From Clostridia bacterium (GTDB lineage: Bacteria; Bacillota; Clostridia; Christensenellales; Borkfalkiaceae): a stretch of DNA of 59,145 bases. The translations under genes were made by a program, and so were the position numbers. The DNA lies in the NCBI GenBank assembly GCA_900767815.1, contig CAAGAM010000047.1, positions 1 to 59,145 of the forward strand, given 5' to 3'. The notes under the pieces were generated by a model, which saw only the letters and a program-made list of their open reading frames with translations, was not told the origin of the DNA and searched no databases. Shown one piece after another: positions 1 to 9,149 of this stretch; positions within the stretch are counted from its first letter, which is position 1, and each line of letters opens with the position of its first letter.

Positions 1-623
1 CGTCGTTTCCAGAACGCCGAATGAGATAAAATCGGTGTTTCGCGATTTATTCTCAAACGATATACAGGTTCTCCGTGTTCGTCGGTCTTTTGTAAACGTG
101 CGCCGTATTCGTTTTTCTCGTTACTCATAACTTTTTCTTGCCATATTTCGGTAACGGGCAAGTAATATACGAAAAGATTTCGCCTGTTCGGCTGAAAAAT
201 CTTGACGGCGCAGATAATATTTTTATCCGTTTGCATATAACCGATTTTTTTAACGGCGTATTCGTAACATTTTTCAAAATAAGCAAGTATTTCATTCTTC
301 GATTGAAATCCGTCCCAAAACTCTTTGTTGCCGCCGAATTGTAAACACTCTAAAACTTTGTTGTTTTTTCGCTTGTTGTAGCGGGCGTGTAATCGGTTTA
401 ACGTTTCGTTCCACGCTTCGGTCGTCGAACCGTTTAATCGCTTTTTGTAATCGACATCGTAAAGTTCTTCGCAAGTTGCGAGATAATCGTCCACGGTTTG
501 TAGTTCGTTTTCTCTATGCAAAAGGACAGAGATCGTCGCGTGTTTTTCTCTCGGTAATTTCCACGGTGCGATTTCGTCTTTGTCAAGCGATACGTTTCGT
601 TTGTTCCAATAATAATTATTCAT
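1..623 (-). CDS. Relaxase-like mobilisation protein (partial, runs off the left edge)
   Basis: The reading frame opens at an ATG at 623-621 behind AATGGAGGTG and stays open to the window edge, giving about 207 residues. The protein begins MNNYYWNKRNVSLDKDE and carries the block LQFGGNKEFWD, then LFVYYLPVTEIWQEK and LSHSAFWKRR near the cut end. From memory this pattern belongs to a plasmid-mobilisation (Mob/Pre-like) family found in Firmicute integrative elements. Oddly, where MobV relaxases carry the HxDExxPHxH metal motif, this protein has IFQPNRRNLFVYYLP, so the metal-binding histidines are not visible. It follows a sigma-like gene on the same strand, separated by a terminator. Function is inferred; a non-catalytic relaxase relative or another mobilisation protein is possible. 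Confidence 0.55.
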   Translation of the reverse strand, partial: MNNYYWNKRNVSLDKDEIAPWKLPREKHATISVLLHRENELQTVDDYLATCEELYDVDYKKRLNGSTTEAWNETLNRLHARYNKRKNNKVLECLQFGGNKEFWDGFQSKNEILAYFEKCYEYAVKKIGYMQTDKNIICAVKIFQPNRRNLFVYYLPVTEIWQEKVMSNEKNEYGARLQKTDEHGEPVYRLRINRETPILSHSAFWKR

Positions 624-666
624 TTTTTCACCTCCATTGCCTTCATTCGGCTAAAAATTTAACGCA

Positions 667-700
667 TAAAAAAATCGACCTTCGTTGTAAAGGTCGATTT
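667..700 (-). terminator. Rho-independent terminator after the sigma-like gene
   Basis: A perfect 11-bp inverted repeat, AAATCGACCTT (672-682) and AAGGTCGATTT (690-700), is followed on the minus strand by a run of T. It lies between the stop of the 757-1767 gene and the start of the next minus-strand gene. Confidence 0.8.
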
Positions 701-756
701 ACGCGTTTTCTACTATTAAGCCACGAGAACGCCGAAAATATTACAAAAATTTAAAA

Positions 757-1767
757 TTATTTTTTGTAACACTTATAAAAATTTGTCAGCCGTTTGTTGC
801 GCCAATTTGCGACGAACGGATAAAGTCTTTCGGTTAAAAATTCATACGGCGTAACGTGCAACCGATTAGTTATTTTTTCAAGAGTATAATATAAGCCGCT
901 ATAAAATTTACCACTCGACTTAAAACCTGCCGCTTGCCTTAGTTTGCTTTCGTTTGTCAACCTGACGAATACCGCGCCGATAATTTCGGGTTTATTTTTG
1001 TAGTATTCGTTATAATGATTGCGTTCGCTTTCGGTAGTTGAATCGAGATATTTTTCAATATCCGAAAGCATCGTTTCGTCGTTAAAAAGATAGTATTTAA
1101 GAATATAACGGCACAATTCACCTACGCTGTAAAAACTATAAAGAAAAGGCAATAAATCCTGCCATATAGAGCGAATAACAAACTCTGTTTCTACGTCGAG
1201 ATAATCCGGAAGTTCGCCTTTATCCATAAAGTTTTCCCAATAATATGAAACGATATCGTCGGGAGTTGCGTTTTTAATAAAAGAGTTTTCTATTTTAGAG
1301 TTTATCCGTTTAATCGCGGAGGAAACGTAACCTTGCGTTACGCCCGTTTTTTCGGCAATTTCAGCCTGCGTGTATCCGTTTCGATATAAGGTTATTATGG
1401 ATTGTTCTTTTTCATTCAATGCCGCATTACGTAGATTGTTTTCGTCTGCGGTTTGTTCTAAAATCTCTTCTAACGTAGCGTCGTCGGATATGCGTTTTTG
1501 CTGTTGTTTGACGGAAAGCCTATCTTCATTCGCGCTCGGTATTGTAGAAGAATGACGGCTGAATTTGTGAGTGTTATTATATTCGATCCTGTCAAGTTCA
1601 AGCAATGCTTCCCATTCACTTTCGGAAACTTCGGTAACGATATAATAATTATCTCCGTACTGTTCGTCGGCTTCTTCTTTAAGCAAGCACGGATAATAAT
1701 ACTTATATTTTCCTTCCGTTTTAGCGGGAATCTTCTTTTTATTAAAATGGTACGCTAATTTATCCAT
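757..1767 (-). CDS. Sigma-70 region 4-like HTH regulator of a mobile element
   Basis: This 336-residue protein has a helix-turn-helix at about 118-160. The sequence NEKEQSIITLYRNGYTQAEI followed by TGVTQGYVSSAIKRI is typical of sigma region 4 or a sigma-like DNA-binding domain. The N-terminal 70 residues (charged and aromatic) and the C-terminal 170 residues are not recognised. The ATG at 1767 has only a weak ribosome binding site. It is followed by a terminator and the relaxase-like gene, the usual company of accessory regulators in integrative elements. It probably controls element genes rather than acting as a housekeeping sigma factor. Confidence is good for DNA binding and low for its target. 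Confidence 0.65.
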   Translation of the reverse strand: MDKLAYHFNKKKIPAKTEGKYKYYYPCLLKEEADEQYGDNYYIVTEVSESEWEALLELDRIEYNNTHKFSRHSSTIPSANEDRLSVKQQQKRISDDATLEEILEQTADENNLRNAALNEKEQSIITLYRNGYTQAEIAEKTGVTQGYVSSAIKRINSKIENSFIKNATPDDIVSYYWENFMDKGELPDYLDVETEFVIRSIWQDLLPFLYSFYSVGELCRYILKYYLFNDETMLSDIEKYLDSTTESERNHYNEYYKNKPEIIGAVFVRLTNESKLRQAAGFKSSGKFYSGLYYTLEKITNRLHVTPYEFLTERLYPFVANWRNKRLTNFYKCYKK

Positions 1768-1823
1768 GACGATATTTTACCAAATTAAATATGACAGGTT
1801 TAGTCAGTATTTATATTTTTTAT

Positions 1824-1860
1824 ATTTCGCAAAAGCGATAAATTTTTAAATTTGCGAAAT
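1824..1860. repeat. Inverted repeat upstream of the sigma-like gene
   Basis: ATTTCGCAAA (1824-1833) and TTTGCGAAAT (1851-1860) form a perfect 10-bp inverted repeat with a 17-base centre. It lies 57-93 bases upstream of the sigma-like start, so it could be an operator or an RNA hairpin. A second, smaller palindrome, ACTATAATTTTATAGT, lies near 1924-1939. No gene is seen in 1768-1973. Confidence 0.4.
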
Positions 1861-1973
1861 AAGCCGCTTTGCTATATCTGTTATTTTGAAACTTCCCTTT
1901 TACTATCGGAAGATTTCGTCTTTACTATAATTTTATAGTTAGAGTTTTTTAACTAAAATTCTGAGACTTATGT

Positions 1974-2852
1974 TCAGAGTAAAGAATTCGCGCTGTGCTT
2001 TATGCTTTTTTCTCTACATTCGGTTCGATATTGTCCCGGGGTGACGCCGAACTTGTTTTTGAATACCACATTGAATTGTGCAAGGTTAGAGTAGCCGATA
2101 ACGTTGGCTATTTCGGTGGTGTTCATATCCGTATTGTTCAGCAGATTTTGAGCATAAAGCAGTCTGTTTGAGAGCAGGTATGCATGCGGAGACATTCCGT
2201 ATCGCGCGTTAAACAGTCGGTTAAGTTGCACGCGGGAGTAATTCAATTTGCGACACAGATCCTCCACCGTATACGTCAGAAACTCTTCCGAAAGTTTCAA
2301 TTCGTTCAGCGTTTGAGCCCATACGGGGTCGTCTTTCGGTTCGTCGTTTTGTATTTCGCTTGTCGCAATCTGTACGAAAAACATGATTTTTGTAAGCAAC
2401 ATATCGTTGGCTTTTTCGCATTCGTCGGGCGGCAGCAGATTTAATTTGTGCAGCGTCGTTTCTATTTCCGAAATTGTTTCCGTGCTCAGGGGATAGCTGC
2501 GATCGTTTCTGTAAAGTGTGTTCAGCGTGTTGTCCGAAAGCGGCGCAAGCATTTGCAGCAGCGTTTGTTCCGCTACGGTAAAGTTGACGTATCTTGCTGT
2601 TTTTTTACCGCCAATTGTCAGGTAGTGCGCGTCTTTTGTGGTGCAATAAAACAACGTTCTCGGCGCGTATGTACGAACTTCGCCGTTTACGTGGTTTTCT
2701 ACAATACCGTCGGTCACTACGTAAAATTCCCAGTAGTCTGCATGGCTGTGTAACAATGTGTAATCGCCGGTGTTTATGCAGAATTGAGCGGTTACGTTGC
2801 CGTTTTCTTTTTGGTATGGGTTCAGATTTTCTATGAAGTATTTTTCTATCAT
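1974..2852 (-). CDS. AraC-family transcriptional regulator
   Basis: The 292-residue protein has an N-terminal cupin-like sugar-sensing region (THGDYTLLHSHADYWEFYVV-type pattern with two histidines near residue 35) and a C-terminal double helix-turn-helix. The second half contains NTTEIANVIGYSNLAQFNVV followed by FKNKFGVTPGQYR, the standard AraC/XylS signature. It is transcribed away from the beta-mannosidase gene and shares a 264-base intergenic region with it. It is therefore the likely local activator of the long downstream glycan operon. The ligand is unknown, probably a mannose- or galactose-containing oligosaccharide. Confidence 0.9.
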   Translation of the reverse strand: MIEKYFIENLNPYQKENGNVTAQFCINTGDYTLLHSHADYWEFYVVTDGIVENHVNGEVRTYAPRTLFYCTTKDAHYLTIGGKKTARYVNFTVAEQTLLQMLAPLSDNTLNTLYRNDRSYPLSTETISEIETTLHKLNLLPPDECEKANDMLLTKIMFFVQIATSEIQNDEPKDDPVWAQTLNELKLSEEFLTYTVEDLCRKLNYSRVQLNRLFNARYGMSPHAYLLSNRLLYAQNLLNNTDMNTTEIANVIGYSNLAQFNVVFKNKFGVTPGQYRTECREKSIKHSANSLL

Positions 2853-2917
2853 ATGTTCTCCGTTTGGCGGGGTTGAGAATTTTGCGGTTTCGGTTTTTAC
2901 GGTTGCCTTACGTAACG

Positions 2918-2946
2918 ATTATGCTACAAAAAATGTATAAAGTCAA
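2918..2946 (-). promoter_or_regulatory. Promoter of the AraC gene
   Basis: On the minus strand TTGACT (2946-2941) and CATAAT (2923-2918) are separated by exactly 17 bases and lie about 65 bases upstream of the AraC start. Confidence 0.65.
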
Positions 2947-3000
2947 CCGTAATTAATTAAAAGATGGAACAAAACCATATAAAAATGAAATAAAACAATA

Positions 3001-3029
3001 TTGAATGTGACATTCGTAGATGGTATAAT
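3001..3029 (+). promoter_or_regulatory. Promoter of the beta-mannosidase operon
   Basis: TTGAAT (3001-3006), a 17-base spacer and TATAAT (3024-3029) lie about 90 bases upstream of the mannosidase start. GAATGTGACATTC (3003-3015), a perfect odd-centred palindrome, overlaps the -35 box and is a candidate operator. Confidence 0.65.
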
Positions 3030-3116
3030 GATTGCAGATAATCGAAAGGTGTAGTTTTTGCCGGACAAGATGTGCCAAATATGCTTAAAATCGTTTTACA
3101 CGGAGTAAGAGAAAAA

Positions 3117-5579
3117 ATGTACGCAAAGTTAAACAACTGGACATTGAGTTTTGATGATAAAACAATCGCCGCGCAGGTCCCGGGGGACATTACCATAGAT
3201 TTGTATCGCGCGAGGCTTGTAAAAAATCCTTATTTCGGTTTGGACTACAAGGATATAGAATGGGTAGCGCGTCGGAATTTTACATATAAAACAATGATTT
3301 ACGCCGACAGGGAACTGCTGAACAATGAGTCGGTAACGGTGGTGTTCGACGGCATAGACGTGTTTGCCGACGTGTATCTTAACGGTACTCATCTCGGCGC
3401 CACGAAAAATATGTTTTTGCAGTATCGTTACGAAATACGTCATCTTCTGAAAGAGGGTGATAATGTATTGACGGTTGAAATGCACAGCACGCTGAATGCC
3501 ATGGATAAAATAGATACCACGGGCTATTATGCGATTTTTAACGAAAAACGCATGTTTGTACGCAAGGCTCAATGCCATTTCGGGTGGGATTGGGCGCCGA
3601 AGATATGCGCTTACGGCATCTGGAACGACGTTTACGTGGAGTGCGGCAGCAAACAAAAAATAAACGACGTGTACGTTGTCGCCGACGACAAAGGCAACGC
3701 CGCGTTTTTTGTAGAGTTAAACTATAATATCAACAGCACATACGATACGCTCGGAGTAATGGTAAAGGGCAGTTACGAGGAAAAACTCGGCGACAAACTG
3801 CATTTTTACGTGTCGGAAGAACCGTTCGGAGAAGTTGTTACGAAAAAAACGGCGGAAGTTGTCGGTAAAAAGAACTTTGCGTGTTTCGTAAACAAGTCCG
3901 CACGGTTATGGTGGCCGACCGGTTACGGCGAACAGCCTTTGTACAATTATCGCGTGGAGTTGGAACGCGACGGCAAAATGATTTCCGTAAAAAACGGGCG
4001 TTTCGCCTATCGCTCGGTAAATCTTGTAGAAGAACCGAAGGGCGACACGCTGTACGGCTATCAACTGCAGGTGAACGGCGTCGACGTGTTTGTGAAGGGG
4101 AGTAACTGGATTCCCGTCGAGTGTTTTACGGGCGTCGTTACGGACGATAAATATCGCAGGCTGACCGCGCTTGCCAAGGACGGCAACTTCAATATGTTGC
4201 GCGTGTGGGGCGGCGGCATTTACGAAAAAGACGTTTTTTACGATTTGTGCGACGAACTCGGGTTGATGGTGTGGCAGGATATGATGCTTGCTTGCGCCGA
4301 AATTCCCGAAGATAATTCCGAATGGGTAAACAATATGCTTGCCGAAGTAGATTATCAGGTGAAGCGCTTACGTAATCATCCGTCGCTTGTTTATTGGTGC
4401 GGCGGCAACGAAAAGACCGGGTGTTACGGTTTGTGCATTACAAAAGGCGAGTTTTTCACCGACGTTACGATGCGCGGCTTTGTTACGAATCTCGACCGCA
4501 CGCGTCCGTTTGCAAAACAGTCTCCGTGCAGTTGGACGGACCTTGGTAACGACGTAAACAGCGGCGAAACGCACCACAATTCGTTCGAGCGCGCTTTGTC
4601 GGAGGGAATGGATAAATATCGCAGTCTTATTGCGCAGAATATCGTTCCGTTTGTTTCCGAAGCGGCGCTTATGGGACCGAACAGTGTTGAAACGACAACC
4701 AAAATTTATCCGTCGGATAAGTTGTGGCCGATGAACGAAATCTGGGACGACCGTCTGATGAAAAACCCGTACAGTCCGTCGCCGATGACGTTTGCGGATA
4801 GAGAATTGTACTACGCCGAAACTTTGTACGGCAAGGCGAAAGATCTTACCGATTTTACGTTTAAAGGCATGACTGCGCACGCGGAAGGAATGCGCGCCGA
4901 AGCTGAGTTTACGCGTAGCAACAAGGGAGTTTCGTCCGGGTTTATGAACTGGATGTACAGCGATATATGGCCGCAGGGCACATGGGCGACCGTGGATTAC
5001 TACTGTGAACCCAAGCAGGTGTATTATCAGATGAAACGCAGTTACGCCGCCGTGCTTGTAACCTTTACGCAGAACGCGGCGGGACAGACGGAACTCGTCG
5101 CGGTCAACGACGCTCTTGACCCTGTAAACATAGATATTACTTACGGCGTTCGCGCGCTGTGCGGTAAAACTCTGTCCGAAAAAACGGCAAGTGTGAAAAA
5201 TTTGCGCAACGACGCGCAAAAATTTATTACCGATTTAACGTGCGGAAAAAACGAGTACTTATATATCGACTACATAACAGACGGGCAGAAGCATACGAAC
5301 GTGTATTCTCCGGCTATGTGGAGCGGTTACTCGTTTGAGAGCGATTATACGGTTACGAAGCGGCAAACCGACGTTACTCACGCGACGGTAACGATCGCCG
5401 CGAATAAATTCGCCAAAGGCGTGTTCGTTCATTTTGCCGACAACTATAAGTATCGTTACGACGATAATTACATAGACGTGCAGGCGGGCGAAACAAAGAT
5501 AATAAGCATAACGAGCGACGAACCGTTTGACGTAAACAACGTGATTGTCGACGACTTCGCCAAAGCGACAAACAGGTGA
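3117..5579 (+). CDS. GH2 beta-mannosidase, cytoplasmic
   Basis: This 820-residue glycoside hydrolase family 2 enzyme should release terminal beta-linked mannose from oligosaccharides. The chosen ATG at 3117 gives MYAKLNNWTLSF, directly the GH2 N-terminal sandwich domain, behind CGGAGTAAGAG; an upstream GTG at 3072 lacks that support. The motif CHFGWDWAP is characteristic of beta-mannosidases rather than beta-galactosidases. The predicted acid/base is Glu432 in WCGGNE and the nucleophile Glu515 in FVSEAAL. There is no signal peptide, so it acts in the cytoplasm on imported sugars. It opens a co-directional operon and is followed 3 bases later by a HAD phosphatase. Length fits the family. Confidence 0.9.
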   Translation: MYAKLNNWTLSFDDKTIAAQVPGDITIDLYRARLVKNPYFGLDYKDIEWVARRNFTYKTMIYADRELLNNESVTVVFDGIDVFADVYLNGTHLGATKNMFLQYRYEIRHLLKEGDNVLTVEMHSTLNAMDKIDTTGYYAIFNEKRMFVRKAQCHFGWDWAPKICAYGIWNDVYVECGSKQKINDVYVVADDKGNAAFFVELNYNINSTYDTLGVMVKGSYEEKLGDKLHFYVSEEPFGEVVTKKTAEVVGKKNFACFVNKSARLWWPTGYGEQPLYNYRVELERDGKMISVKNGRFAYRSVNLVEEPKGDTLYGYQLQVNGVDVFVKGSNWIPVECFTGVVTDDKYRRLTALAKDGNFNMLRVWGGGIYEKDVFYDLCDELGLMVWQDMMLACAEIPEDNSEWVNNMLAEVDYQVKRLRNHPSLVYWCGGNEKTGCYGLCITKGEFFTDVTMRGFVTNLDRTRPFAKQSPCSWTDLGNDVNSGETHHNSFERALSEGMDKYRSLIAQNIVPFVSEAALMGPNSVETTTKIYPSDKLWPMNEIWDDRLMKNPYSPSPMTFADRELYYAETLYGKAKDLTDFTFKGMTAHAEGMRAEAEFTRSNKGVSSGFMNWMYSDIWPQGTWATVDYYCEPKQVYYQMKRSYAAVLVTFTQNAAGQTELVAVNDALDPVNIDITYGVRALCGKTLSEKTASVKNLRNDAQKFITDLTCGKNEYLYIDYITDGQKHTNVYSPAMWSGYSFESDYTVTKRQTDVTHATVTIAANKFAKGVFVHFADNYKYRYDDNYIDVQAGETKIISITSDEPFDVNNVIVDDFAKATNR

Positions 5580-5582
5580 AAA

Positions 5583-6449
5583 ATGGCGAAATACAACATT
5601 AACAACGTTAAGTTTTTTACCAAGGACAAACGCAGGTACGTTACGATAAACCAATGCGGTGTAGAGGCGACTTACCCGTTTGACACGCCTGCGACCGATT
5701 TTCCGGTCAAGGCGGTGATGATGGATCTTGACGGAACCACGGTAAAAAGCGAAGAATTTTGGGTGTATCTCATTCAAAAGACTATCCGGAAATTGACAAG
5801 TAATCCGGAATTTACTCTTGCGGACGAAGATTTGCCGTTTGTTTCCGGATTTTCTACCGCGGAACATCTGAGTTACTGTTTGAAAAAATATAACCTTCCG
5901 TATACTATTTCCGAGTCGGATAATCTTTATCATAAAACGGCGGAATACGAGCTGAACGAAATAATGGAAGGGCGAGGCAACGTAGACGCGTTTCGCCCTC
6001 GGGACGGAATCAAGGATTTTCTGCTTACGCTGAAAGCAAACGGAGTGAAAATCGGACTTGCAACAAGCGGACTGGACTATAAAGCCATTCCCGAGATAGT
6101 ATCGACGTTCAGAGTGCTCAGTATGGGAAATCCCGCGGATTTTTACGACGCTATCATAACAGGCGGTAAGCGTAAACAAAAAGGCAATTACGGAACTATC
6201 GGAGAACTTGCGGTAAAACCGCATCCGTGGATATATAAGGAACTTGCCTTGGGGCTCGGAGTAAACGCAGACGAGGCGATCGTTGTGGAAGATTCTTCCG
6301 CGGGATTGATTTCGGGGCGCACGGCAGGTTTCAACGTCGTCGGTTTTGCCGACGGCAATCTCAGACAAAGCGGTCTGACAGACGAATGCTTTGCCGTTGT
6401 AAACGATTGTAGCGAACTATTACGCATAATAGGCTTAAAAAGCCGATAA
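5583..6449 (+). CDS. HAD-family phosphatase/phosphoglucomutase-like protein
   Basis: The 288-residue protein carries the HAD motif DLDGT with the nucleophile at Asp48 and the general acid at Asp50. A motif II-like ATSGLD segment follows near the middle, then VVEDSSAGLISGRTAGFNVV, typical of the beta-phosphoglucomutase/phosphatase branch (subfamily IA). About 42 extra residues precede the HAD core. It starts 3 bases after the mannosidase stop, so the two are probably translationally coupled. A sugar-phosphate substrate is likely but unproven; beta-phosphoglucomutase is an alternative. Confidence 0.8.
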   Translation: MAKYNINNVKFFTKDKRRYVTINQCGVEATYPFDTPATDFPVKAVMMDLDGTTVKSEEFWVYLIQKTIRKLTSNPEFTLADEDLPFVSGFSTAEHLSYCLKKYNLPYTISESDNLYHKTAEYELNEIMEGRGNVDAFRPRDGIKDFLLTLKANGVKIGLATSGLDYKAIPEIVSTFRVLSMGNPADFYDAIITGGKRKQKGNYGTIGELAVKPHPWIYKELALGLGVNADEAIVVEDSSAGLISGRTAGFNVVGFADGNLRQSGLTDECFAVVNDCSELLRIIGLKSR

Positions 6450-6482
6450 AAGACATTTATTCATTGTAACGGAGGTACTGAA

Positions 6483-8138
6483 ATGAAAAGGAAAAGAGTT
6501 GCGTTTGTTATGCTTGCCGTATTGCTGGTTTCCGCAATGACGACTGTGTTCGGCGCGTGCGGCGGCGGCAGCGGGGACAAGGAATTGGACAACGCGATAA
6601 AAAGCGGCAAACTGATATTGAACGTCGCCACTTACGATGGCGGTATCGGCACGGATTGGATTAAACAGTCCAAGGCAGAGTTCGAAGCTTTGTACTCAAC
6701 AACCAAGTTCGGCGACAAAACGGGCGTGTATATCAATACCGTCGGCAATAAGCAGATGGGCGGTAACACAATCGAAAACGACTCGTTGAAGTACGACGTG
6801 TACTTTACCGAAATGGTTAACTATTATTCGTTCGTCAATAAGGGTAAACTTGCCGATATTACCGATATCGTCAAGGGCGCATATCCTGCGGAATTCGGTG
6901 CGGGAGCCGACGATGGTACGATAGAAAGCAAACTTCAACCGTCATGGCAACAATATCTTACGGCAAAAGACAGTAAATACTACGCTATTCCATTTTACGA
7001 TGGGATTTATGGCATTTTCTACGACGTTGACCTGTTTGAAGAGAATAACTGGTATTTCAACAAGGTGGGCGTATTCGGCGGCGCGGGAGAAAAGAGCGTC
7101 GGTCTCGACGGTATTCCGGAAACAGACGACGACGGTTTACCCACGACATATGAACAGTTCAACGAAATGTTGTACGGCATCGCAAGTACGGGAACCGTTC
7201 CGTTTTCGTATGCGGGCGGAGTAGAGTACGTTCAGCGTATGCTCGCCAATTTGTGGTCTAACTACGAAGGGCTCGATCAGATGCTGCTCAACAACACTTT
7301 CAGCGGCACTGCAAACAATATAGTTACGTCTTTTGACGGCGACGGCAACCCCGTTACAGAATCTACGCCGATTAACGGCGCAAACGGTTATCTGCTTCAG
7401 AAGCAGGCAGGCAAGTATTATGCTTTGGACTTCCTTCAAAGCGTAATGTTGGGCAGCACGGATAATTACAGCGGCAGCATCGTCAACGGCAACGGATTCC
7501 GTCAGGCGCAAACGAATTTTGTTACTGGCAAATATAAAAACGGCTCAACAGTGTACGCTATGCTTATAGACGGCGCGTGGTGGGAAAACGAAGCCACAAC
7601 CGACTTCGACCTTGTTGCAAAGCGTAACCCCGATCAGACCAAGGCTACGCGTAAGTTCGGTTTTATGCCCGTGCCGAAAGCGACGGCTGACCAGACTTAT
7701 TCAAAACAAACGCTTGTTTCGCAGAACAACAGTTATTGCTTCGTCAACGCCAACAGCGAACATCTCGACGTTGCAAAACTCTTCCTGCAATTCGTGCATA
7801 CGAACAAGCAACTTGCAAACTTCACGATCGGAACTTCCGTAACGCGTTCGCTCAACTACACGATGGACGACGCGCAACTTGAAAAATGTTCTTATTATGG
7901 TCAAAGGATTTATAACGTGAAAAAGAACGCCGATATTTATTATCCCGTATCGTCGGTGGACTTCGTAATCAACAATATCGGTTACTTCGATTTCGAAACG
8001 AGTTGGTGCTGGATGAGCAAAAATGGCACCACGCAAAGCACTGAAATGCTTTCCCGCTTTGCCAACGGCGAAACTGCGCAACAATATTTCAACGGGTTAT
8101 CGACATATTTCAGCGCAAACGGTTGGAAAGGTAAATAA
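6483..8138 (+). CDS. ABC sugar-binding lipoprotein (family 1 extracellular solute-binding protein)
   Basis: The 551-residue protein starts with a lipoprotein signal peptide (MKRKRVAFVMLAVLLVSAM, lipobox ending at Cys26) after GGAGGTACTGAA. The rest matches large extracellular binding proteins for oligosaccharides, with repeated aromatic residues suited to sugar stacking and a C-terminal VAKLFLQFVHTNKQLANFT segment. Two MalF/MalG-type permeases follow. No ATP-binding subunit is encoded nearby, which is usual for these importers, which commonly share an MsmX-like ATPase. The substrate is probably a manno- or galacto-oligosaccharide judging from the enzymes encoded alongside. Confidence 0.88.
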   Translation: MKRKRVAFVMLAVLLVSAMTTVFGACGGGSGDKELDNAIKSGKLILNVATYDGGIGTDWIKQSKAEFEALYSTTKFGDKTGVYINTVGNKQMGGNTIENDSLKYDVYFTEMVNYYSFVNKGKLADITDIVKGAYPAEFGAGADDGTIESKLQPSWQQYLTAKDSKYYAIPFYDGIYGIFYDVDLFEENNWYFNKVGVFGGAGEKSVGLDGIPETDDDGLPTTYEQFNEMLYGIASTGTVPFSYAGGVEYVQRMLANLWSNYEGLDQMLLNNTFSGTANNIVTSFDGDGNPVTESTPINGANGYLLQKQAGKYYALDFLQSVMLGSTDNYSGSIVNGNGFRQAQTNFVTGKYKNGSTVYAMLIDGAWWENEATTDFDLVAKRNPDQTKATRKFGFMPVPKATADQTYSKQTLVSQNNSYCFVNANSEHLDVAKLFLQFVHTNKQLANFTIGTSVTRSLNYTMDDAQLEKCSYYGQRIYNVKKNADIYYPVSSVDFVINNIGYFDFETSWCWMSKNGTTQSTEMLSRFANGETAQQYFNGLSTYFSANGWKGK

Positions 8139-8147
8139 GTTATTTAT

Positions 8148-8174
8148 GCCGGCGCTTGCAAGCCGGGCGTCGGC
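8148..8174 (+). promoter_or_regulatory. Intergenic hairpin between binding protein and permeases
   Basis: GCCGGCGC (8148-8155) and GCGTCGGC (8167-8174) pair over 8 bp with one G-U. Such hairpins after binding-protein genes often stabilise the upstream mRNA or weaken read-through, giving more binding protein than permease. There is no T-run, so it is not a full terminator. Confidence 0.5.
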
Positions 8175-8233
8175 AAAGGAATTTGCGCATAGTTACGGCG
8201 CGATGCCGGGCACGATTGAGGAAACGTAACGAT

Positions 8234-9145
8234 ATGATTTCAAAGAGAGAAAAATCCAAACGAAACAGAAGCGAAAAACTGTTTTTTTGGGTACTTGTGA
8301 CATTGCCGCTGTTGCAGTTCGCGGTGTTCTACATCGGAGTCAATTTCAACAGCATTTTGCTTGCGTTCAAAAGTTATAACGCCGCCGACGGCTCGCAGAC
8401 GTGGGTGTGGTTCGATAACTTCGTTTCCGTATGGAAAGAACTTGTCGACGGCACGTTGCTGATCAGGCTGGGCAATTCGGTACTGGTGTGGTTGCTTACG
8501 ACCGTACTCGGCACGATAATTGCAGTTGTGTTCAGTTACTATATTTTTAAAAAACGCTTTGCAAATAAAACGTTTAAATTTATGCTGTTTTTGCCTACGG
8601 TTTTGCCTGCAGTGTTGCTTACGACCGTGTTTGTGTTTTTCGCGCAGGTGACGTGGCCGCCGATCGCAAAATTGTTTACGGGCAAAGAAAGCGCGTTGCT
8701 TTACAGCGATTCCACACGTATGCCCGCGATAATGCTTTATACGCTTTTTATCGGGCTTGGCACGCAAGTGCTGCTTTATAGCGGAGCGATGGAGCAAATA
8801 GATCCTTCTATGATAGAAGCGGCAAAGATAGACGGCGCGCCGCCGATAGTGGAATTTACGAAAATAGTCGTTCCGCAGATACTCGGCACCGTTTCGACCT
8901 TTCTTATAGCCGGTATCGCGACTATATTCACTAATCAGGCGCATATTTATGAATTTTACGGCGTAGGCGTGAGCGACGCGCGGTTTACCACGATCGGCTA
9001 TTATTTATTCCGTCTGGTAAATATACCGAATCTCGGCAACTATTATTACCCGTTTGCCTCCGCGCTTGGTTTGTGCTGTACGCTCGTGGCATTGCCTTTG
9101 ACCTTACTCGCAAAGAAAGGTCTTGATAAATTGGCGGGGGATTAA
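8234..9145 (+). CDS. ABC sugar permease, MalF type
   Basis: The 303-residue inner-membrane permease starts at the ATG at 8234 behind TTGAGGAAACG; an in-frame upstream extension has no supporting site. It shows about six hydrophobic segments, and the EAA loop EAAKIDGAPPIVEFTKIVVP contacts the ATPase. It ends 4 bases before the next permease start. Together with the lipoprotein upstream and the MalG-type partner it forms a carbohydrate importer. Confidence 0.9.
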   Translation: MISKREKSKRNRSEKLFFWVLVTLPLLQFAVFYIGVNFNSILLAFKSYNAADGSQTWVWFDNFVSVWKELVDGTLLIRLGNSVLVWLLTTVLGTIIAVVFSYYIFKKRFANKTFKFMLFLPTVLPAVLLTTVFVFFAQVTWPPIAKLFTGKESALLYSDSTRMPAIMLYTLFIGLGTQVLLYSGAMEQIDPSMIEAAKIDGAPPIVEFTKIVVPQILGTVSTFLIAGIATIFTNQAHIYEFYGVGVSDARFTTIGYYLFRLVNIPNLGNYYYPFASALGLCCTLVALPLTLLAKKGLDKLAGD

Positions 9146-9149
9146 GTTT

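Noticed and set aside
5259..6368. Minus-strand open frame of 369 codons across the mannosidase end and HAD gene
   Set aside because: It spans two well-supported plus-strand genes and has no initiation signal or recognisable motif.
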